Source: DASRIA01 sp963724065 (GTDB lineage Bacteria; Actinomycetota; Thermoleophilia; Solirubrobacterales; JBBDJG01). Taken from it: a DNA stretch of 64,000 nt. A model generated the notes under the pieces. That model saw only the letters and a program-made list of their open reading frames with translations, did no database searches and had not been told where the DNA came from. Where the stretch lies: positions 558,001 to 622,000 of the forward strand of contig CAVRTB010000006.1 of assembly GCA_963724065.1 (NCBI GenBank). Direction: 5' to 3'. Both the position numbers and the translations under genes were made by a program. Below are positions 17,631 to 24,991 of this stretch, one piece after another (position 1 is the stretch's first letter; each line of letters opens with the position of its first letter).

Positions 17631-17780
17631 ATGCTCTACAAGGCACTCGGATACGTGGTCTGGAACCTGGGGATGAAGTACCTGCGCCGGCGCTACGGCC
17701 GCTACCGCAAGCCCGTCGCGGCACTCACCGTCGTGACCGCGATCGCGGTCATCTACGTCGCCACGCGCGGCGACGAGTAG
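17631..17780 (+). CDS. 49-residue small membrane protein
   Basis: ATG 17631 lies 10 bases after argG and 4-9 after the ribosome-binding run AAAGGGGAG, so translation with argG is likely. The peptide has a basic middle (KYLRRRYGRYRKP) followed by one hydrophobic helix (VAALTVVTAIAVIYVA) and ends RGDE. I infer a single-span protein with the basic part inside the cell. The family is not recognised. Confidence 0.6.
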   Translation: MLYKALGYVVWNLGMKYLRRRYGRYRKPVAALTVVTAIAVIYVATRGDE

Positions 17781-17792
17781 CACGGAATCCGC

Positions 17793-17798
17793 GATACT
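17793..17798 (+). promoter_or_regulatory. -10-like box before the SnoaL-like gene
   Basis: GATACT ends 9 bases before ATG 17808, with no Shine-Dalgarno between them; consistent with a leaderless transcript. Confidence 0.35.
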
Positions 17799-17807
17799 CG
17801 GCGCGCC

Positions 17808-18206
17808 ATGTCACAGGACAATGTGGCTGCCGCCAAGCGGATTTACGAGGCCCGCAACCGCGGGGACGTGGAGACCGTGCTCGCCGAGTTCGATTCTGCT
17901 GCGACCTGGGAACCCCACCTCGCGACGCTCGGAGGTCGCCCGATCACGGGCCACAGCGAGATCCGGCGTTACCTGAGGTCGCTGCGGGAGGACTGGAAGC
18001 ACTTCCGCCACGAGCCTGAAGGATTCTTCGAGGCGGGCGACAGCGTCGTGGCATTTCTCCACACGTATGCCCGAGGTCGCGGGAGCGGCGCCGACGTCGA
18101 GATGGCCGTGGCGCACGTGCTCCGGTTCAGGGACGGGAAGTGCCTCGGATACGTCAGCTACGCCGACCGCGACGAGGCCATGCGGATCGCCGGGCTGAAG
18201 CAGTAA
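17808..18206 (+). CDS. SnoaL/NTF2-like protein
   Basis: 132 residues with the NTF2-like cone fold pattern: helix AAAKRIYEARNRGDVETVLAEF, then strands with ATWEPH, the GxxEIRRYLRSL helix, and LRFRDGKCLGYVSYADRDEAM at the C-terminus. Proteins of this type bind small ligands or act as cyclases or isomerases. Catalytic residues cannot be assigned. A second protein of the same length and plan is encoded at 56031-56429, and the first third of the protein at 40613-41734 has the same fold. Confidence 0.8.
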   Translation: MSQDNVAAAKRIYEARNRGDVETVLAEFDSAATWEPHLATLGGRPITGHSEIRRYLRSLREDWKHFRHEPEGFFEAGDSVVAFLHTYARGRGSGADVEMAVAHVLRFRDGKCLGYVSYADRDEAMRIAGLKQ

Positions 18207-18230
18207 GGCGCAGCTCGCAAGTCACCCGAT

Positions 18231-18236
18231 TAGGCT
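18231..18236 (+). promoter_or_regulatory. -10-like box before the FAD oxidase gene
   Basis: TAGGCT ends 6 bases before ATG 18243 with no Shine-Dalgarno, as in a leaderless mRNA. Confidence 0.4.
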
Positions 18237-18242
18237 TTCGCC

Positions 18243-19553
18243 ATGTGGCGTAATTGGGCGGGCGACCAGCAGTGCGTGCCGGCCGCCGTCGAGCATCCTG
18301 GCTCGATCGACGAGTTGCGCGCGGCGATCGCGCGGGCGGCCGACGCCGGGCGCACGGCGCGCGTGACGGCCTCTGGGCACTCATTCACCGACATCGCCTG
18401 CACCGACGGGACGATGATCCGGATGGAGAAGATGAACCGCGTGCTCGACCTCGACCGCGCCGCGGGCATCGCAAAGGTCGAGGGCGGCGTCGTGATCCGT
18501 GACCTGAGCGAGCGGCTCGCGGCCGAGGGCCTCGCGCTCGAGAACCTCGGTGACATCGACGTGCAGACCGTCGCGGGGGCGATCTCGACGGCGACGCACG
18601 GCACGGGGGAGAGGTTCGGGAACATCTCGAGCCAGGTCGAGGCGATCGAGCTGATCACGCCCGACGGATCGCTGGTCGAGTGCTCGCGCGAGTCGGACCC
18701 GGACCTCTGGCGCGCGGCGCGCGTCGGCCTCGGCAGCCTCGGGGCGATTGCATCGATCACCTTCCGGGTGGTGCCGGCATTCACGATCCGCCGTCACGAT
18801 CATCCGCTGCCGCTCGACGATGCGCTCGCCCGCATCGACGAGCTCGCGGCCGCCAACGAGCACTTCGAGTTCTACGTGTTCCCGCACACGAGCACGGCGC
18901 TGTGCCGGGAGAGCAGGCACGTCGACGAGCGACCGCAGCCGCGCGGGCGGGCATCGGAGTTCCTGCTCGAGACGGTGCTCGAGAACCAGGCGCTCGCGGC
19001 GCTGTGCCAGGTCGGCAAGCGGTTCCCGGCGCGCATCCCCGCGATCAACCGGCTGATCACGCGCACGCTCGGCGGATCGGTGAAGACCGATCGGAGCTTC
19101 CGCGTCTTCTCCACGCGGCGCCTCGTGCGCTTCACGGAGATGGAGTACGCGATCCCGCGCGCCGACGGGCCGGAGGCTTTGCGGCGCGTGCTGGACATGA
19201 TCGAGCGCCGCGGCTTCGCGGTGCCCTTCCCGATCGAGTACCGGATCGTGGCTCCCGACGATGCGTACCTGAGCACCGCATACGAACGCGACACCGCCTA
19301 TATCGCGGTCCACATGTACCGCGGGATGGTGTGGGAGCCGTACTTCCGCGCGGTCGAGGCGATCATGGACGATTACGAGGGCCGCCCGCACTGGGGCAAG
19401 CGCCACTTCCAGAAGGCCGCCACGCTCGCGCCCCGCTACCCGGAGTGGGACCGCTTCCAGGCGATCCGCGCGCGATTGGACCCGCACGGCGTCTTCCAGA
19501 ACGAGTACGCCCAGCGCGTGCTCGGCCCGCTCGGCACAGCCGTCCCCGCCTGA
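18243..19553 (+). CDS. FAD-linked L-gulonolactone/D-arabinono-1,4-lactone oxidase-type protein
   Basis: 436 residues. The N-terminal FAD domain (about 10-180) has RVTASGHSFTDIACTDGTM, the family motif GHSFT, and VQTVAGAISTATHGTG. The C-terminal aldonolactone-oxidase domain (about 185-425) ends with HWGKRHFQ, where the family has its HWxK signature. It oxidises an aldonolactone or alditol with oxygen or another acceptor; the exact substrate is unknown. In the FAD domain the His of a covalent flavin link is not clear. It stands alone downstream of a SnoaL-like gene and is followed by tandem hairpins. Confidence 0.88.
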   Translation: MWRNWAGDQQCVPAAVEHPGSIDELRAAIARAADAGRTARVTASGHSFTDIACTDGTMIRMEKMNRVLDLDRAAGIAKVEGGVVIRDLSERLAAEGLALENLGDIDVQTVAGAISTATHGTGERFGNISSQVEAIELITPDGSLVECSRESDPDLWRAARVGLGSLGAIASITFRVVPAFTIRRHDHPLPLDDALARIDELAAANEHFEFYVFPHTSTALCRESRHVDERPQPRGRASEFLLETVLENQALAALCQVGKRFPARIPAINRLITRTLGGSVKTDRSFRVFSTRRLVRFTEMEYAIPRADGPEALRRVLDMIERRGFAVPFPIEYRIVAPDDAYLSTAYERDTAYIAVHMYRGMVWEPYFRAVEAIMDDYEGRPHWGKRHFQKAATLAPRYPEWDRFQAIRARLDPHGVFQNEYAQRVLGPLGTAVPA

Positions 19554-19565
19554 CCGGACCCCCGC

Positions 19566-19680
19566 CGGTGGCGCGGCTTTCTCTCGCATAGCGAGCGTTA
19601 TCCGCGCCACCGTGCGGGACGGCGTCGGTGGCGCGGCTTTCTCTCGCATAGCGAGCGTTATCCGCGCCACCGTGCGGGAC
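19566..19680. repeat. tandem duplicated 60-bp hairpin element
   Basis: Two units identical over 55 bases (19566-19620 and 19626-19680) lie at a period of exactly 60. Each unit can fold with outer arms GGTGGCGCGG / CCGCGCCACC and an inner CTCGC-ATA-GCGAG stem. The element lies between two + strand genes and could end or slow transcription after the oxidase, or be a dispersed palindromic repeat duplicated in place. No T tract follows. Confidence 0.8.
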
Positions 19681-19744
19681 GGGTGGCAGGAATCGTCCGG
19701 TGTCTGGCCTTGCTGCCACCACCGGGAGGAGGCATGATGAGCCC

Positions 19745-20713
19745 ATGAGTGAGCCGCGCCGCGTCGTGATCGTCGTTTTTCCGGGTGTCCAGCCGATCGA
19801 CGCGATCGGCCCGGCCGAGGTCTTCCACACGGCCGCGCGGATCGATCCGCCCGGGTACACGGTGGAGCTGGTCGCCGCGGCGCCCGGGCCGGTGCGCTCG
19901 TCGACGGTCGGCCTCACGGTCGACCGCACGATCGCTGCGTGTCGCGGGCCGATCGACACCCTCGTCGTCGCCGGCGGCACGGGCGTGCGCGAAGCCGCGG
20001 CGGACGCACGGCTGATCGCTTGGCTCGGCAAGGCCGCACGCCGCTCGCGCCGCGTCTGCTCCGTTTGCACGGGAGCGTTTCTGCTCGGCGAGGCGGGGCT
20101 GCTCGAGGGCCGTCGCGCGACGACCCATTGGGCCGGATGCGACGCGCTTGCGAGCCGGTACCCGACGGCCACGATCGAGCCGGACCCGATCTTCGTACGC
20201 GACGGTGACCTCTACACGTCGGCGGGGGTGACAGCCGGGATGGACCTGGCGCTCGCGCTCGTCGAGCACGACCTCGGCCGCGCGACGGCGCTCGAGGTCG
20301 CGCGCTGGCTCGTCCTGTTCGTCAAGCGCCCGGGCGGGCAGTCGCAGTTCAGCGCCCAGCTCGCCGCGCAGACCGCCGAGCGCGAGCCGCTGCGCGACCT
20401 TCAGGACTGGATCGCCGTGAACCTCGACGCCGACCTCACCGTGCCCGCGCTCGCGGCGCGGGCGCACATGAGTGAGCGCAACTTCGCGCGCGCGTTCCGC
20501 AAGGAGCTTGGCATGACGCCCGCCGCCTACGTGGAGACGGCGCGCGTCGAGTCGGCTCGGATGGCGCTCGAGTCCGGTAATGCGCCGGTCGACGTCGTCG
20601 CATGCAACAACGGCTTCGGGACCATCGAGACGATGAGGCGCGCGTTCCACCGCCGCCTCGGCGTCGGGCCCGCCGAGTACCGCGCCCGCTTCAAGTCGCC
20701 ACAAGCAGCCTGA
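19745..20713 (+). CDS. GlxA-family transcriptional regulator (DJ-1/PfpI-like + AraC HTH)
   Basis: 322 residues. The N-terminal class I glutamine-amidotransferase-like domain (about 5-190) has the nucleophile-elbow Cys in VCSVCTGAFLLGEAGLLEG and ATTHW. The C-terminal AraC pair of helix-turn-helices (about 218-315) has LTVPALAARAHMSERNFARAF and ends in PAEYRARF. Proteins like this regulate small-molecule catabolism or stress genes. ATG 19745 was chosen as the conserved N-terminus; GGGAGGAGG sits 12 bases upstream. It immediately precedes a DJ-1/PfpI gene, a plausible target. Confidence 0.9.
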   Translation: MSEPRRVVIVVFPGVQPIDAIGPAEVFHTAARIDPPGYTVELVAAAPGPVRSSTVGLTVDRTIAACRGPIDTLVVAGGTGVREAAADARLIAWLGKAARRSRRVCSVCTGAFLLGEAGLLEGRRATTHWAGCDALASRYPTATIEPDPIFVRDGDLYTSAGVTAGMDLALALVEHDLGRATALEVARWLVLFVKRPGGQSQFSAQLAAQTAEREPLRDLQDWIAVNLDADLTVPALAARAHMSERNFARAFRKELGMTPAAYVETARVESARMALESGNAPVDVVACNNGFGTIETMRRAFHRRLGVGPAEYRARFKSPQAA

Positions 20714-20727
20714 CAAAAGGAGGAGCC

Positions 20728-21357
20728 ATGCAGATCGCAATCCCGCTCTACGACCGCTACACCGCGCTCGACGCGATCGGGCCCTACGAGGTGCTCTCGC
20801 GCATCCCGGGCGCCGACCTCAAGTTCGTCGCGACCGAGGCCGGCCCCTACAAGACCGACAACGGCATGCTGACGATGGTCGCAGAGGCCTCGCTCGACGA
20901 GGTCCCCGCTCCGGACATCCTCTGCGTCCCGGGCGGATGGGGCACCCGCGAGGCGATGTCGGACGAGCGGCTCGTCGACTGGATCCGCCAGGCGCACGAG
21001 ACCACGCAATGGACGACCTCGGTCTGCACCGGGTCGCTCCTGCTGGGCGCGGCCGGCATCCTCGACGGCCTCGAGGCGACCTCGCACTGGCTCGAGCTCG
21101 AGACCCTCGCGGAGATGGGTGCGCGTCCCACCGATCGGCGCGTCGTGCGGCAGGGCAAGGTGATCACCTCCGCGGGAGTGTCGTCGGGCATCGACATGGC
21201 CCTCTACCTGCTGGGCGAGGTCAGCGGTGAGGAGTTTGCCCAGACGGTCCAGCTGCTGATCGAGTACGACCCACAGCCGCCGTTCGACGCCGGCTCGACC
21301 AGCAAGGCGCCGCCGGAGATCGTCGAGCGCATCCGCGCGCTCGCGGCCGCGCGCTAG
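20728..21357 (+). CDS. DJ-1/PfpI-family protein
   Basis: 209 residues; a single DJ-1/PfpI domain with CVPGGWGTREAM, SVCTGSLLLGAAGILDG (the reactive Cys) and ATSHW, ending VSSGIDMALYLL. The domain is homologous to the N-terminal half of the regulator just upstream, so the pair may have arisen by duplication. Members include isonitrile hydratases, glyoxalases and amidases; no choice can be made. ATG 20728 follows the strong site AAAAGGAGGAG. Its stop codon overlaps that of the convergent gene by four bases (CTAG). Confidence 0.9.
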   Translation: MQIAIPLYDRYTALDAIGPYEVLSRIPGADLKFVATEAGPYKTDNGMLTMVAEASLDEVPAPDILCVPGGWGTREAMSDERLVDWIRQAHETTQWTTSVCTGSLLLGAAGILDGLEATSHWLELETLAEMGARPTDRRVVRQGKVITSAGVSSGIDMALYLLGEVSGEEFAQTVQLLIEYDPQPPFDAGSTSKAPPEIVERIRALAAAR

Positions 21358-22568
21358 AGGAAGGTGCGGCCCTCGCCGCGGTACGTCGGGAGCTCGTCGA
21401 CGATCCGGTCGCCCGAGACGAGGTGAAGGCTGTCGAAGCGCTCGCAAAGCTCGCCCGCCTTCGCGTGGCGGAAGTAGACGCGGTCCCCGATCGCGAGCGC
21501 CCGCGCGGGGCCCCCGAGGACCGGGGTCTGGACCTCGCCGGCGCCCTCGAAGCGGTCGAGCGCGAGGCCGGGAGGCAGGTGCGGTGAGGGGAGGCGGCTC
21601 GGCTCGCCGACGCCTGAGGCGAGGTAGCCGCCGCCGAGCACCGTGGCGATCGCGGGGGAGGGCTTCCGCACGACGGGCATCGCGAACATCGCGGCCGGGC
21701 GCAGCCGGAAGGAGCTGTATGCGTCGAACAGCGTCGGGGCGAAGAAGCCCGACCCCGCGGCCAGCTCGCTCACCGCGGCCTCGTCGGCGGTGCCGTGCAG
21801 GCTGCCGGTGCCGCCCCCGTTGACGAACTCGAGGTCCGCGAGCTCGGAGACGGCCGCCACGACGGCGCCGCGGCGCTCGTGGATCTCGGCGGCGGAGCGG
21901 CCCTGCATCCACTCGATCACGCGCCCTTGGATCCGCTTGCCGGGCGGCCGGTCGCCGACCCCGGCGATGTGGCCCTCGTAGCCCATCAGGCCGACCAGCT
22001 TCAGTCGCGGCCGGTCGAGGATCGCGCGCGCCATCGCGGCGGCCTGGAGGGGCGTCCGGATCGGAGAGCGCTTGGGGCCGATCTTGAGCCGCCCGCCGAG
22101 CGCCCACCATCCGACGTCGAGCTCGAGCGCGACCCGGATCGGGCTTGCGCCGGGACCGGCCGCGTCCTCGATCAGGTCGAGGTGCTCCGGGCAGTCGACC
22201 ATCAGGACCGGCGCGCTGCCCGGGCGCTCCTCCGTGAGCCGCGCGAGATCCGCGATCGCCGCGCGGTCGGCGGTCGGATAGCCGATCACGAGGTCATCGA
22301 ACCCTTCGCGCGCAAGCCACAGGGACTCGGGCAGCGTGTAGGTCAGCAGCCCGCGGTAGCCGGGGCCGCGCGCCAGGATGCGCTCGAGCACCCCACGGCA
22401 GCGCACCGACTTCGACGCCACGCGGATCGGCTTACCGGCCGCACGGCGCAGCATGTCATCCGAGTTCGCCCACATCGCGTCGAGGTCGACGAGCGCGAAG
22501 GGAGCCGCGATCCCCTCTGTCGCCCGCTCGAGGCGCTCGTAGTCGCCCGCGGTCGCCGTTGAGCGCAT
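21354..22568 (-). CDS. PLP-dependent alanine racemase-fold enzyme (D-amino-acid deaminase/aldolase type)
   Basis: 404 residues. The fold-III PLP barrel begins with APFALVDLDAMWANSDDMLRRAAGKPIRVASKSVRC, where SK carries the cofactor Lys. It continues with GLMGYEGHIAG and FVNGGGTGSL, the phosphate-binding loop, and a C-terminal beta domain with PTLFDAY and GDRVYFRHAKAGELCERF, where His and Cys suggest a metal site as in D-serine dehydratase and D-threonine aldolase. It should act on a D-amino or beta-hydroxy amino acid. ATG 22568 (MRSTATAGDYERLE) or GTG a few codons upstream may start it. Confidence 0.85.
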   Translation of the reverse strand: MRSTATAGDYERLERATEGIAAPFALVDLDAMWANSDDMLRRAAGKPIRVASKSVRCRGVLERILARGPGYRGLLTYTLPESLWLAREGFDDLVIGYPTADRAAIADLARLTEERPGSAPVLMVDCPEHLDLIEDAAGPGASPIRVALELDVGWWALGGRLKIGPKRSPIRTPLQAAAMARAILDRPRLKLVGLMGYEGHIAGVGDRPPGKRIQGRVIEWMQGRSAAEIHERRGAVVAAVSELADLEFVNGGGTGSLHGTADEAAVSELAAGSGFFAPTLFDAYSSFRLRPAAMFAMPVVRKPSPAIATVLGGGYLASGVGEPSRLPSPHLPPGLALDRFEGAGEVQTPVLGGPARALAIGDRVYFRHAKAGELCERFDSLHLVSGDRIVDELPTYRGEGRTFL

Positions 22569-22650
22569 CGCCGTCGTCACGGACGCAGCATATTCCTCCT
22601 CGCGCTCGCCACGAAACAACGGAATTTGCGGGAAATTGGTATCGTCCCGC

Positions 22651-22787
22651 GCCGCCGAGTCACCTTGCCGCCAGGCAAGGAGAGCGGGGGACCCAGGAGG
22701 CGGCCGCAAGCCGCCCGGGGCGAATCGCGACGAATTGCGTAGCGCCACTCCTTCGGCGCGAGCCCGGCAGCTAACCCCGCAGGCACA
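22651..22787 (+). promoter_or_regulatory. cyclic-di-AMP (ydaO/yuaA-type) riboswitch
   Basis: The stretch before the murein hydrolase carries the conserved blocks of the ydaO class in order: GCCGAGTC, a CTTGCCGCCAGGCAAGG stem, GCGGGGGACCCA, GGGGCGAATCG, then GAGCCCGGCAGCTAAC and CCCGCAGGC. A TGGTATCGT box at 22637-22645 would start the RNA about at 22651. This class senses c-di-AMP and in Actinobacteria sits before rpf-type cell-wall hydrolase genes; it usually turns expression off when ligand binds. The RNA runs to within nine bases of the ATG. Confidence 0.92.
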
Positions 22788-22795
22788 GAAGGAGC

Positions 22796-23824
22796 ATGAA
22801 CCCGTTCCCCGGACAAACCTCGGCGGCACTGCCGCGCCTGCGCCTCGCGTGCCTTGCGAGCATGCTGCTCGGCGTGCTGGCGCTCGCGCCGGCCGCGGAC
22901 GCGGCCGACATCGGCACGCTCCAGGCGCGCGTCGACAACGCCAGGACGGAGGCCCGCAACCTCGCTTCGGCGGTCCAGATGCGCAGCGCCGAGCTGGGGG
23001 CCGCCCAAGCGCGGGCGGCGGCTGCGGGGCGCCGCCAGCAGGTGCTCGAGGCGCAACTCGCGCAGAGCGTCGGCCGCGCCCGCGCCCTCGAGGCACGGGT
23101 CACGGCCGCGCAGGAACGCCTCGCCCGCGCGCAGGCGAGGTTCCAGCGGATGCAGCGGATGCTTTCGGCGCGCCTCGTCGCGATCTACAAGAGCGACACC
23201 CCCGACCTCGCGACGGTCTTCCTCGAGGCCGACGGCTTCGACGACCTGCTGACGCGCACCGCCTACCTCCAGGAGATCAACCAGGCCGACACGGCGCTGG
23301 TCGACCGCGTCCAGTCGCTGCGCAACGACGTGCGGGGAGCGCTCGCTCGCGTGCGGGCCGCGCGCGCCGAGGCGGCGGCCGAGGTCGAGCGCGTCGCCGC
23401 GGCGCGTGACGAGATCGCGCGCATCCGCGCGGCCGCGGCCGCCGACGCGGCCTCGCTCGCGCGGGCCCGCGCCGCACAGCAGGCCTCGCTCGCGGCGCTT
23501 CGCTCGCGAATGACCGGGTGGGAGGCGCAGGTACGCGCGCTCCAGCAGGCGACCGGCGCCCCCGGCGACGCGGCCGGCGCCGTGCAGCAGTGGTTCGACG
23601 GTTTCGCGATCCCCAAGGCGATCGTGATGTGCGAGTCCGGCGGCAACTACGGGGCGCTCAACCCCTCGAGCGGCGCGGGCGGCGCGTACCAGTTCCTGCC
23701 CGAGACCTACAAGGGCCTCGGCGGCAAGTACGACGCTCCGCACCTCGCGCCCAAGTCCGAGCAGGACCGCCTCGCCGCGAAGCTCTGGGCGGACGGCCAG
23801 GGTCGCGGCAACTGGGAGTGCTAG
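22796..23824 (+). CDS. secreted coiled-coil murein hydrolase, Rpf/transglycosylase-like C-terminus
   Basis: 342 residues: signal peptide (about 1-37, ACLASMLLGVLALAPAADA), a long Ala/Arg/Glu-rich coiled coil (about 40-255, broken near 130-160 by the hinge KSDTPDLATVFLEADGFDDLL as in PcsB/CwlO-like proteins), and an Rpf-like catalytic domain (about 265-342) with IVMCESGGNYGALNPSSGAGG, AYQFLPETYKGLGG and the closing GNWEC. It is a peptidoglycan-cutting enzyme held by its coiled coil. AAGGAG ends only one base before the ATG, which is unusually close. Confidence 0.9.
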   Translation: MNPFPGQTSAALPRLRLACLASMLLGVLALAPAADAADIGTLQARVDNARTEARNLASAVQMRSAELGAAQARAAAAGRRQQVLEAQLAQSVGRARALEARVTAAQERLARAQARFQRMQRMLSARLVAIYKSDTPDLATVFLEADGFDDLLTRTAYLQEINQADTALVDRVQSLRNDVRGALARVRAARAEAAAEVERVAAARDEIARIRAAAAADAASLARARAAQQASLAALRSRMTGWEAQVRALQQATGAPGDAAGAVQQWFDGFAIPKAIVMCESGGNYGALNPSSGAGGAYQFLPETYKGLGGKYDAPHLAPKSEQDRLAAKLWADGQGRGNWEC

Positions 23825-23859
23825 GGCAGGCGTCACTCGGCGCCCGCCCAAGAACGAGC

Positions 23860-23887
23860 CGGGCCCGCCCCCGGTGGGGCGGGCCCG
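23860..23887. terminator. GC-rich hairpin between convergent genes
   Basis: A perfect stem of 12 pairs (GGGCCCGCCCC arms plus closing C-G) with a CGGT loop lies between the murein hydrolase stop and the convergent secreted-protein gene. It lacks a T tract but is strong and well placed to end both transcripts. Confidence 0.65.
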
Positions 23888-23902
23888 CCACGCAGATGTC
23901 CG

Positions 23903-24685
23903 CTAGCAGTTGACCGTCAGGTGGAACGGCCGGTCGGCCTTCACGCCGGCGCTGTCGCGTGTCACGACCGCGACCGCCTTCGCGTTGCCCGCGCGCTGCG
24001 AGGCGCCCGCCTCACCCGCGGGAGCCTCTGTGGCGTCCGTGGACCCGAGCGTCACGTTGTAGGCGCACGCCGTCACGTCGCCCCCGAAAACGACCTCGTA
24101 CTCGCCAACGGCCAGCTTCGCGGAGCTGGCGGCAGCGTTCTTGCGCGACAGCGCGCCGTCCGCTGTCACCACGGCCCAGAGGTCCTTTGCCTGCGCAACG
24201 ATCTCGGACGCATGCAGGTCGTCGACCCGGTCGGCGTTCAGGTTGGCCACCCGCGCCGCGGCGTTGGTGTTGAACGGCACGCCCTTCGTGTTGACCGCGC
24301 CGGAGCCGACGTCGATAAAGCCGCCCTCAGTGCCGTTCGAGGTCGCAAACTCGAACGCTCGGCCGTTCTCGAGGTTGCTGGCTCGCACGCACGGCTCGCG
24401 GCCGGGGGCAGAGCGGCACCCGTAGATCGCGCCTCCGCCGTCGCCCTTCTTCTTGTTGGACTGGCGTGTGCCGTACGTGCCGTTCTGCGTCAGGATCTGT
24501 GTCTCCTGCGTCAGCGCCGCGCTCTTGTTGTTGCTCGGGTTGCGCTTGCCTCCCTCGATCGGGTCGCCTTCACCGGACGCCACTGCCAGAGGTGCCACCA
24601 GAAGCGCCAGGACGAGCGCGCTCCACAGCACGTATCGGCCGGGCGAGCTTTGGGCGCCGCAGCGCCCGCGGATCGCGTTCAGCAT
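23903..24685 (-). CDS. secreted protein of unknown function
   Basis: 260 residues with a signal peptide (about 1-40, YVLWSALVLALLVAPLAVASG). A polar Asn/Thr/Gln-rich stretch follows, then IYGCRSAPGREPCVRASNLENGRAFEF and a C-terminal beta-rich part ending in RPFHLTVNC. The four Cys (two near 95-105, one in TACAYNV, one at the very end) suggest two disulfides. ATG 24683-24685 has GGAGG 9 bases upstream. I do not recognise a domain; a phage-tail-like or pilin-like stalk is only a guess. Confidence 0.7.
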   Translation of the reverse strand: MLNAIRGRCGAQSSPGRYVLWSALVLALLVAPLAVASGEGDPIEGGKRNPSNNKSAALTQETQILTQNGTYGTRQSNKKKGDGGGAIYGCRSAPGREPCVRASNLENGRAFEFATSNGTEGGFIDVGSGAVNTKGVPFNTNAAARVANLNADRVDDLHASEIVAQAKDLWAVVTADGALSRKNAAASSAKLAVGEYEVVFGGDVTACAYNVTLGSTDATEAPAGEAGASQRAGNAKAVAVVTRDSAGVKADRPFHLTVNC

Positions 24686-24991
24686 GTCTTTGCCTCCTGT
24701 GTCGGTGCTGCGAGGGCTACCCGCCGGAGGGCGGGCGCATCTATCTAGAGCCGTAACACGGGTGGCACCAGGAGAAACCACCCCAACCCCCGCTCAACGG
24801 TGAATCGGGCATGAGACCAGGAACGGCTTAACCGAAAGTCAACCTGGGGGCCGATCTGGCCGCACCCTTGCACCCCCGCCGCCGCTCCGCCGGATTCCCT
24901 CGCAACGCGCGCGATAACGCCCTGATCGGACGCATCTTGCGCGCCGGAGGCACCCTCTGGCGTCACCTCGCGCCCCTACACTTGGCGACCC
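24686..24991. other. divergent intergenic region, promoters of a secreted-protein gene and dnaE
   Basis: 306 bases without coding potential. TACACT at 24977-24982 ends 9 bases before the dnaE GTG, the leaderless pattern. On the other strand, TTGACTTT near 24835 and TAGATA close to 24740 could serve the secreted-protein gene. Nothing else is seen. Confidence 0.4.

Noticed and set aside
22569..23096. N-terminal extension of the PLP enzyme frame on the minus strand
   Set aside because: It covers the riboswitch and the coiled-coil gene in antisense and has no family similarity.
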